From contig NZ_FMCW01000016.1 in the NCBI RefSeq assembly GCF_900091595.1, positions 62,001 to 126,000 on the forward strand: DNA of 64,000 nucleotides, written 5' to 3'. The position numbers were made by a program, and so were the translations under genes. The notes below the pieces were generated by a model. That model had not been told where the DNA came from, searched no databases, and worked only from the letters and a program-made list of their open reading frames with translations. This document shows positions 58,545 to 64,000 of the stretch, one piece after another; the first letter of the stretch is position 1, and the number at the start of each line of letters is the position of its first letter. Source of the DNA: Micromonospora haikouensis (GTDB lineage: Bacteria; Actinomycetota; Actinomycetes; Mycobacteriales; Micromonosporaceae).

Positions 58545-59636
58545 ATGACCACCACCGTCCCGCGCCCGTCCGGCCGCCGCACCGTCCGGGACAGGCTGTT
58601 CCGGCTCGCCGAGACGGTCACCACGCCGCTGCTGCCCGACGACTACCTCGACCTGGTCGCCCCGCTGCGCTCCGGCGCCGCCCTGCGCGGGCGGATCCTC
58701 GACGTCCGGCCCGAGACCCGGGACGCCGCGACGGTGACCATCCGGCCCGGCCGGGGCTGGCGGGGGCACACCCCCGGGCAGTACGTCCGCCTCGGCGTGG
58801 ACGTCGACGGGGTCCGCCAGTGGCGGGCCTACTCGCTGACCTCCGCCCCCGGCCGCCGCGACGGGCTGATCTCGGTCACCGTGAAGGCGATCCCGGACGG
58901 CCGGGTCAGCAACCACCTGGTCCGCCGGGTCCGGCCCGGCACCCTGGTCCAGCTCGACCAGGCCCAGGGCGACTTCGTCGCGCCCGCGACCGCGCCGCGG
59001 AAGGTCCTCTTCCTCACCGCCGGCAGCGGCATCACCCCCGTCATGGGGATGCTGCGCGCCGGCGTGCCCGCCGCGGCGGACGTCGTGCTGGTGCACTCCG
59101 CGCCCACCCCCGACGACGTGATCTTCGCCGCCGAGCTGCGCGGCCTCGCCGACCGGGGCGCGATCCGCCTCGTCGAGCGGCACACCGACACCGACGGCGT
59201 GCTCGGCGTGGCCGAGCTGGCCGACCTGGTGCCCGACCACCTCGACCGGCAGACCTGGGCGTGCGGCCCGGTCGGCCTGCTCGACGCGGTCGAGGCCCAC
59301 TGGGCCGCCCACGGGGCGGCCGACCGGCTGCACACCGAGCGGTTCCGGCCCACGGTGATCTCACCGGGCACGGGTGGCGACGTCACCTTCACCCGCGCCG
59401 GGGTCACTGTCGCCGCCGACGGCGGCACCCCCCTGCTGGACGCGGGGGAGGAGGCGGGGGTGCTCATGCCGTCCGGGTGCCGGATGGGCATCTGCTTCGG
59501 CTGCGTGGTGCCGCTGCGCCAGGGCGCGGTCCGGGACCTGCGCAACGGGGAGATCACCACCGCCGTCCCCGGCGACGGCGTGCTCATCCAGACCTGCGTG
59601 TCGGCGGCGGCCGGTACCTGCGACATCGACCTCTGA
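58545..59636 (+). CDS. Ferredoxin reductase with 2Fe-2S domain (DesA3 partner type)
   Basis: A 363-residue electron-transfer protein. FAD domain ~45-140 (PGQYVRLGVDVDGVRQWRAYSLTSAPGR), NAD(P) domain ~150-260 (VLFLTAGSGITPVMGMLR, WACGPVGLLDAVE), C-terminal plant-type 2Fe-2S domain with SGCRMGICFGC and a fourth Cys in QTCVSAA. It corresponds to mycobacterial Rv3230c, which feeds electrons to the stearoyl-CoA desaturase DesA3. The desaturase gene starts 14 bases after its stop. Confidence 0.9.
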   Translation: MTTTVPRPSGRRTVRDRLFRLAETVTTPLLPDDYLDLVAPLRSGAALRGRILDVRPETRDAATVTIRPGRGWRGHTPGQYVRLGVDVDGVRQWRAYSLTSAPGRRDGLISVTVKAIPDGRVSNHLVRRVRPGTLVQLDQAQGDFVAPATAPRKVLFLTAGSGITPVMGMLRAGVPAAADVVLVHSAPTPDDVIFAAELRGLADRGAIRLVERHTDTDGVLGVAELADLVPDHLDRQTWACGPVGLLDAVEAHWAAHGAADRLHTERFRPTVISPGTGGDVTFTRAGVTVAADGGTPLLDAGEEAGVLMPSGCRMGICFGCVVPLRQGAVRDLRNGEITTAVPGDGVLIQTCVSAAAGTCDIDL

Positions 59637-59650
59637 CAGGAGAACCGGAC

Positions 59651-60823
59651 GTGACCGCCATCCAGAAGAAGGCCCACAACCCGATCGCCCACCTCACCGC
59701 CACCGACATCGAGGAACTGGGCCGGGAGCTCGACGCCATCCGCGACCGGGTGCTCGCCAGCCGCGGCGAGGCCGACGCCGCCTACATCCGCAAGGTCATC
59801 TCGACCCAGCGCCGGCTGGAGCTGGGCAGCCGGGCGGTGCTGCTGTTCTCGCTGTTCCCGCCGGCCTGGGTGGTCGGCACCCTCGGCCTCGCCGTGGCCA
59901 AGATCCTGGAGAACATGGAGATCGGCCACAACGTCCTGCACGGCCAGTACGACTTCATGCGCGACCCGAAGATTCACTCGACGACCTGGGAGTGGGACCA
60001 CGTCTCCCCGGCCGAGCAGTGGAAGCACTCGCACAACCAGCTGCACCACACGTACACCAACGTGCTCGGCAAGGACAACGACCTCGGGTACGGCATCATG
60101 CGCGTCGACGAGGACCAGCCGTGGCACCCGGTCCACCTCGGCCAGCCGCTGTGGAACCTGATCAACGCCTGCTTCTTCGAGTACGGCATCGCCGCGTACG
60201 ACCTGGAGCTGGGCCGCAACCTGCGCAAGGGCCGGCACAAGGCCCCCGAGTTCCGGGCCCGGGCCCGCGCGGTCGGTCGCAAGATCCGCCGCCAGTTCCT
60301 CAAGGACTACGTCATCCACCCGCTGCTGTCGGGGCCGTCGTTCCTCAGCACCCTCGCGGCCACCTTCACCGCCAACCTGATCCGCAACCTGTGGAGCCAC
60401 TCGGTGATCATGTGCGGGCACTTCCCGGAGGGGGTGGAGACCTTCGAGAAGACCTCCATCGAGGGGGAGACCCGGGGCGAGTGGTACCTGCGGCAGATGC
60501 TCGGCTCGGCCAACATCAGCGGCAGCCGGCTGCTGCACATCATGACCGGCAACCTGTCGTTCCAGATCGAGCACCACCTCTTCCCCGACCTGCCGAGCTG
60601 CCGCTACCAGGAGGTCGCGCCCGAGGTGCGGGCGCTGTTCGCCAGGTACGGGCTGACGTACACCACCGGGGCGCTGCCGAAGCAGGTCGCCTCCGCCTGG
60701 TGGAAGGTCATCCGGCTCTCCCTGCCCAACCGCTCCACCGAGACCCCCGCCCCGCCGCCCGCCGACGCGCTCCCGCACGGCCCGCAGGAGAGGCAGGACG
60801 CCCTGGCGACCGCCTCGGTGTGA
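59651..60823 (+). CDS. Membrane acyl-CoA fatty acid desaturase (DesA3 type)
   Basis: A 390-residue di-iron membrane desaturase. All three His boxes are present: GHNVLHGQ, HSHNQLHH and QIEHHLFP. Hydrophobic segments flank them (AVLLFSLFPPAWVVGTLGLAVA). It introduces a delta-9 double bond in stearoyl-CoA in relatives such as Rv3229c. The final ~35 residues are Pro-rich and unconserved. GTG 59651 follows ACAGGAGAACCGGAC. It forms an operon with the reductase and is likely controlled by the divergent PucR-type protein, linking membrane fluidity to a sensed signal. Confidence 0.92.
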   Translation: MTAIQKKAHNPIAHLTATDIEELGRELDAIRDRVLASRGEADAAYIRKVISTQRRLELGSRAVLLFSLFPPAWVVGTLGLAVAKILENMEIGHNVLHGQYDFMRDPKIHSTTWEWDHVSPAEQWKHSHNQLHHTYTNVLGKDNDLGYGIMRVDEDQPWHPVHLGQPLWNLINACFFEYGIAAYDLELGRNLRKGRHKAPEFRARARAVGRKIRRQFLKDYVIHPLLSGPSFLSTLAATFTANLIRNLWSHSVIMCGHFPEGVETFEKTSIEGETRGEWYLRQMLGSANISGSRLLHIMTGNLSFQIEHHLFPDLPSCRYQEVAPEVRALFARYGLTYTTGALPKQVASAWWKVIRLSLPNRSTETPAPPPADALPHGPQERQDALATASV

Positions 60824-60881
60824 CGGCCCGGTGGCCGCCGGCTCGGCTGGTGCGCCGCGCCCCGCGACATGGCTGTGGCGC

Positions 60882-61730
60882 CTAGCCGACGGGCTCCCGC
60901 AGTCGGCGGTAGTGCTCCCACAGCTCGACGTACGGGATCTGCCGGCCGGTCGCGCGGGCGCGGGCCCACTCGCCGGCCCAGTGCATCAGCAGGCTCGGCG
61001 TGCGCGACCCGACCAACCGGCCGTCCCGCACGGACAGCGACGGGTCACCGGCCCAGCGTTCGAGGGGGATGCGCCACGACCCGGTGGCCGCCGCGACGGC
61101 CAGCAGACTGCCGTACCCGCCCCCCGCCGTCACGATGAGATAGTTCAGCAGCGGCTGCTCGTAGCAGGACAGCTCCATGTGCTCGGCGAGGGCCAGGGCG
61201 GCGGGGAGCCGGGCCTCGACCGACGCCGGCGTCAGGGCCGGCTTGCGGGAGACCACGAACCCGGTGTTGGCGGCGTATGAGACCTGCCGCCGGCTCAGGG
61301 CCCCGGCGGCGTACGCCGAGTCCTTCCACACCCATCTGCGGATGTCGGGCAGGTCCGAGTGGGAGGTGAGGAAGTCGAAGCGGTCCAAAAGCCGGAAGGT
61401 GAAGCCGATGTCGCTGAGGACCACCGTGTCGGTGTCGATGTAGACGAACTCGTCGAAGGGGCCGTCCCAGATCGCCAGCTTGCGGTACTGCCCGACGGTA
61501 TGGCCGTGGAACCTGCGACTGATGTCGTCACACCAGTCCAGCCTTGCCTGGTCGCGCCAGACCGAGAAGTCGTACTCGCCAGCGAGCGCGGCGATGTCCC
61601 CGACGTCGTCACCGAACGGCACGAGGCACAGCGGGATCGACGGGTTGTGGACGCGGAAGCTGTTCAGGAACGCGATCGCGAGATCCAGGATGGCGTCGTT
61701 GGCGACGAAGTACGCGCCCCGGTTGGACAC
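60882..61730 (-). CDS. Glycosyltransferase-like protein (GT-A fold)
   Basis: A 282-residue protein with a GT-A type N terminus (GAYFVANDAILDLAIAFLNSFRVHNPSIPLCLVPFGDD) and a DxD motif in FVYIDTDTVVLSDI near 94-108, then AYAAGALSRRQVSYAANTGFVVSRK and MHWAGEWARARATG. This matches the nucleotide-sugar transferase family related to GT8. No signal peptide or membrane helix. Donor and acceptor are unknown. It is a stand-alone gene converging on the desaturase operon. Confidence 0.75.
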   Translation of the reverse strand: MSNRGAYFVANDAILDLAIAFLNSFRVHNPSIPLCLVPFGDDVGDIAALAGEYDFSVWRDQARLDWCDDISRRFHGHTVGQYRKLAIWDGPFDEFVYIDTDTVVLSDIGFTFRLLDRFDFLTSHSDLPDIRRWVWKDSAYAAGALSRRQVSYAANTGFVVSRKPALTPASVEARLPAALALAEHMELSCYEQPLLNYLIVTAGGGYGSLLAVAAATGSWRIPLERWAGDPSLSVRDGRLVGSRTPSLLMHWAGEWARARATGRQIPYVELWEHYRRLREPVG

Positions 61731-61843
61731 GAAGCTGCTCCTTCACGGGGCGCGACGGTTGCGCATCGTGAGGATGATAGATCACCCTGTCACCGCCGGG
61801 CAAGTGATCACGGTGGATGTCCGGCGGTCGCCGCCGGCAGGGC

Positions 61844-62023
61844 TCAGCGCCGCGCCGAGTGCCGGTGCTGTACCGCCTGCCGGCCCTTGACGAACGCGAA
61901 CACGATGACCGCGAGCAGCGCGATCACCCCGATGATCACCAGCCAGCGGACCGCCTCGAGCAGCAGACCCAGCAGGATGAGCGCGCCGGCGACGACGCCG
62001 ACGACCCAGAGCATGGCGCGCAT
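61844..62023 (-). CDS. Small two-helix membrane protein
   Basis: A 59-residue protein with two closely spaced hydrophobic segments (MLWVVGVVAGALILLGLLL and WLVIIGVIALLAVIVFAFV) and a basic tail (KGRQAVQHRHSARR). GGGAGG lies 5-6 bases before ATG 62023, which is better than the GTG two codons upstream. Similar small proteins are common in actinobacteria; the role is unknown, perhaps membrane stress. Confidence 0.72.
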   Translation of the reverse strand: MRAMLWVVGVVAGALILLGLLLEAVRWLVIIGVIALLAVIVFAFVKGRQAVQHRHSARR

Positions 62024-62125
62024 GTCCACCTCCCGTTGACCGGACGGTCCCGCCGACCGGGGCGTCCGTCGGACACGCCTTTCCCGGTTCGGCCGCTGCC
62101 ATGCCCGCCGCCGCCATGCCCGTGG

Positions 62126-62150
62126 GCCGGGCCGACTTCGTCGGCCCGGC
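62126..62150 (-). terminator. Hairpin terminator
   Basis: GCCGGGCCGAC (62126-62136) pairs perfectly over 11 bases with GTCGGCCCGGC (62140-62150) around TTC. It lies 22 bases beyond the end of the spermidine-synthase-like gene on the minus strand. Confidence 0.75.
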
Positions 62151-62171
62151 GTGGCTGGCCGGGATCAGCGG

Positions 62172-62885
62172 CTAGCGGCGGGCGACGTAGACGGTGTTGG
62201 CCGACTCCCGGCCCTGCAACGGGTTGGGGAAGCGGACGACGTGGGCCAGGGACGTCGGGAACACCCCGGTGAGCACCCGCTGGAAGTCCGGGTCGGGCGG
62301 GTCGTTGGACCAGAGCGCGAACACCCCGTCCGGGTGCAGCAGGCCGGCGAGGCGGCGCAGGCCCTCGTCGGTGTAGAACGGGGCGTGGCTCGGGTGCAGC
62401 ACGTGCCGGGGCGAGTGGTCCACGTCGAGCAGGATCGCGTCGAACCGGCGGCCGGGGGAGTCCGGGTCGAAGCCCGCCCCGTCGGCCACGGCCGCGAAGA
62501 AGTCCGCCCGGACGAACCGGGTGCGCGGGTCGTCGGCCAGGCCCGCCGCGAAGGGCAGCAGGCCCTGCCGGTGCCAGTCGATGACGTCCTCGATCGCCTC
62601 CACCACCAGCAGCGAGGCCACCCGGGGGTCCTCCAGGGCGGTGCGGGCCGTGTAGCCGAGGCCGAGGCCGCCGACCACGACGTCGAGCGCCGTGCCGCGC
62701 AGCGGGGCCAGCCCGAGCCGGGCCAGCTCGATCTCCGCGACGGGGAAGAGGCTGGACATCAGGAACTCGTCGTCGAGCTTGACCTCGTAGACCTCGCGGT
62801 CCAGCGCGGGGTCGTGCCGGCGGCGCAGGCTGATCTCGCCGATCGGGGTCTCCCGCCAGGCCAGTTCCTCGAATCGCACGCCCAC
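62172..62885 (-). CDS. Spermidine-synthase-like methyltransferase-fold protein
   Basis: A 237-residue Rossmann protein of the spermidine synthase superfamily: REVYEVKLDDEFLMSSLFPVAEIELA, VVVGGLGLGYTARTALEDPRVASLLVVEAIEDVIDWHR (cofactor site), RFVRADFFAAV, FDAILLDVDHSPRHVL. It lacks the N-terminal beta domain of true spermidine synthases, so it may be a SAM-dependent enzyme of other specificity. GTG 62885 with GAGGA upstream is chosen; GTG 62897 is possible. Confidence 0.78.
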   Translation of the reverse strand: MGVRFEELAWRETPIGEISLRRRHDPALDREVYEVKLDDEFLMSSLFPVAEIELARLGLAPLRGTALDVVVGGLGLGYTARTALEDPRVASLLVVEAIEDVIDWHRQGLLPFAAGLADDPRTRFVRADFFAAVADGAGFDPDSPGRRFDAILLDVDHSPRHVLHPSHAPFYTDEGLRRLAGLLHPDGVFALWSNDPPDPDFQRVLTGVFPTSLAHVVRFPNPLQGRESANTVYVARR

Positions 62886-63003
62886 GCGGGTCCTCACTTC
62901 GGCCGGGTCCGAGCGGATCTTACCGCCCGCGCGGGCCCGACCGCCGCAACAACCGTCATCCGGTACGGGCGCGCCGCGCCCGCGTCCGGCCGCCGGGGAC
63001 CGG

Positions 63004-63372
63004 TCAGGACCCGGCGCGCAGCCGGGCGGCGAGCGCGTCGAGGTCGGGCAGGAACCACACATGGTCGGCCCGGTTGGACTCGTGCACCAGAGCGCGCAGC
63101 GCCGGGCTGGCCGCCAGGTGCCCGGAGATGTCGCCGACGACGGCCAGGCGCAGCCGGTAGTTGACGAACTTCTGCATCACGTCGCCGGCGAACCGGGTGC
63201 CGAGCGAGAAGAACCCCTCGGCCAGCCGGTCCACGGGCACGGCCACCACCTGCGCGCCGAGGAAGGCCGCGCCGATCAGGTCCAGCGCGTCCTGCTCGGT
63301 GGCCACCACCGGGCCGGCCGCGTCGCACACCAGCACCGGCACCCCGGCCAGCTCGCGCACCTCGTCAGGCAT
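63004..63372 (-). CDS. DUF4180 domain protein
   Basis: A 122-residue protein matching DUF4180: TEQDALDLIGAAFLGAQVVAVPVDRLAEGFFSLGTRFAGDVMQKFVNYRLRLAVVGDIS, then ESNRADHVWFLPD. The family is usually encoded with a small HTH regulator, as here, and its function is unknown. It overlaps the HTH gene by 8 bases. Confidence 0.85.
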   Translation of the reverse strand: MPDEVRELAGVPVLVCDAAGPVVATEQDALDLIGAAFLGAQVVAVPVDRLAEGFFSLGTRFAGDVMQKFVNYRLRLAVVGDISGHLAASPALRALVHESNRADHVWFLPDLDALAARLRAGS

Positions 63373-63826
63373 CCTCCGCCTCCCCGCCCTCCCGGCCGAG
63401 CAGGCCGCCGTCGGTGTCGAGCACCGCGTCGATCATGCGGAGCAGGCCGGCCGTGGCGGTGGTGCCGCCCAGGATCACGATCTTCATCCGGTTCCGTTCC
63501 TCGTCGTGGACGGTCTGCACCCGCAGCGGGTGCGCGAGGTCGTACCCGTTGTTCGCCCCGGCCAGGACGAACGTGCCGAGCCGGTCGGCCGTGGCCCGGT
63601 CGACGCCGTCGACCTGCACGATGCTCGACACCTCCGCCGAGGTGCTCCGCGCCGGCGGCGTCGGCGGGTGGCCGGTGAGCGCGTCGAGGTCGGCGCGGGC
63701 GATCCGGTACTGCTTGCCGATCCGGGTGGCCCGGAGCCGGCCGGCACGGATGTAACCGCGCACGGTGCGTACGTGCAGGCCGAGGAGGTCGGCCACCTGC
63801 TCGACCGAGTACATTTCTTCCCTCAT
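63365..63826 (-). CDS. HTH (MerR/excisionase-type) regulator with unknown C-terminal domain
   Basis: A 153-residue protein. HTH ~5-52 (MYSVEQVADLLGLHVRTVRGYIRAGRLRATRIGKQYRIARADLDAL). A linker rich in Pro/Ala/Ser leads to a C-terminal alpha/beta domain ~68-135 (SSIVQVDGVDRATADRLGTFVLAGANN, RMKIVILGGTTATAGLLRMIDAVL). The second domain probably senses a ligand or partner. ATG 63826 or the Met five codons on could be used. It is coupled to the DUF4180 gene and likely regulates the pair. Confidence 0.82.
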   Translation of the reverse strand: MREEMYSVEQVADLLGLHVRTVRGYIRAGRLRATRIGKQYRIARADLDALTGHPPTPPARSTSAEVSSIVQVDGVDRATADRLGTFVLAGANNGYDLAHPLRVQTVHDEERNRMKIVILGGTTATAGLLRMIDAVLDTDGGLLGREGGEAEDA

Positions 63827-63951
63827 CGCTCCCTACCGTACCCCGAAAGGGTGTTGATAGGGAATGTTGGGTCGCGGCCGGGGGCGGTTTCGCTCACAGG
63901 GCTGTCACGCGACGGCAACCTCTGTCGCGGCCGGGCCCCTAGCCTTGATCC

Positions 63952-64000
63952 ATGTCGACGCGGATCGTCTTCGAGACCCATTCGTGGAGTGAGGACAACG
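63952..64000 (+). CDS. Start of a gene at the right edge, possibly histidine phosphatase family
   Basis: ATG 63952 opens MSTRIVFETHSWSEDN before the window ends. The ETHSxSxDN opening resembles histidine phosphatase family proteins I recall from actinomycetes. Sixteen residues are too few to be sure. Confidence 0.4.
   Translation, partial: MSTRIVFETHSWSEDN

Noticed and set aside
1..64000. tRNA, rRNA, transposase, integrase or prophage genes
   Set aside because: None could be recognised; the small HTH module at 32.7-33.4 kb is the only element-like feature and has no recombinase with it.

Overview
The window is very GC-rich DNA with dense, mostly overlapping genes, many GTG starts and ATGA/GTGA stop-start overlaps. 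It also carries IdeR/DmdR-type iron boxes, PknG-, HtaA- and DesA3-like genes and CU044_2847-type proteins. All of this points to a soil actinomycete, most likely Micromonosporaceae (Micromonospora-like); the genus is an inference from gene style. No tRNA, rRNA, CRISPR array or transposase is visible.

Layout. 1-1029 is the end of an allophanate hydrolase. 1041-1640 encodes a DUF5134 membrane protein, with a 199-residue paralogue at 30568-31167. 1846-10495 is a haem-acquisition island: three minus-strand surface proteins (an HtaA protein ending in a WxL-like domain, a DUF916/WxL-interacting-like protein and a second anchored protein), two iron boxes between the divergent arms, then a coupled plus-strand operon of an anchored surface protein, HmuT, HmuU, HmuV, haem oxygenase and a DUF2470 protein. 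10498-28087 is a long catabolic cluster of unknown substrate: Fe-S flavoprotein, methyltransferase, a small helical protein, an NTF2-like protein, an SsuA/NMT1-type ABC importer, SDR, M20-like protein, alpha/beta hydrolase, EamA transporter, IclR regulator, type III CoA-transferase, cyclase-type hydrolase, MmgE/PrpD protein, hydantoinase-type amidohydrolase and CitE-like lyase. The M20-like protein and the adjacent alpha/beta hydrolase both lack canonical catalytic residues.

28101-34287 holds a GH3 glycosidase, a perhydrolase/chloroperoxidase-like hydrolase, a Dps protein, a small HTH gene facing two small conserved genes across mutually exclusive palindromes, and a membrane protein. 34627-39751 is a second SsuABC-like importer with an MFS exporter and a binding-protein-fold protein that has no signal peptide. 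39843-47355 is a LacI-controlled sugar operon (binding protein, two permeases, GH130, secreted glycosidase-like protein).

47544-54761 is the most unusual region: one translationally coupled minus-strand operon of trypsin-like protease, NTPase-like protein without a recognisable Walker A, PknG-like protein, VWA protein, GlnX-like membrane sensor, solute-binding lipoprotein and Trypco1/CU044_2847 protein. It joins the parts of the mycobacterial GlnH-GlnX-PknG sensing pathway to components of predicted actinobacterial conflict systems. In this copy the PknG-like gene has lost its whole kinase domain, the VWA gene has a one-base frameshift in a G7 tract, and the neighbouring MFS gene at 54936-56184 is also frameshifted. 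Either the locus is decaying or the assembly is wrong here.

56236-64000 holds an alpha/beta hydrolase, a PucR-type regulator divergent from a ferredoxin-reductase/fatty-acid-desaturase pair (DesA3 type), a glycosyltransferase-like protein, a small membrane protein, a spermidine-synthase-like protein, a DUF4180/HTH pair, and the start of a possible histidine phosphatase at the right edge.
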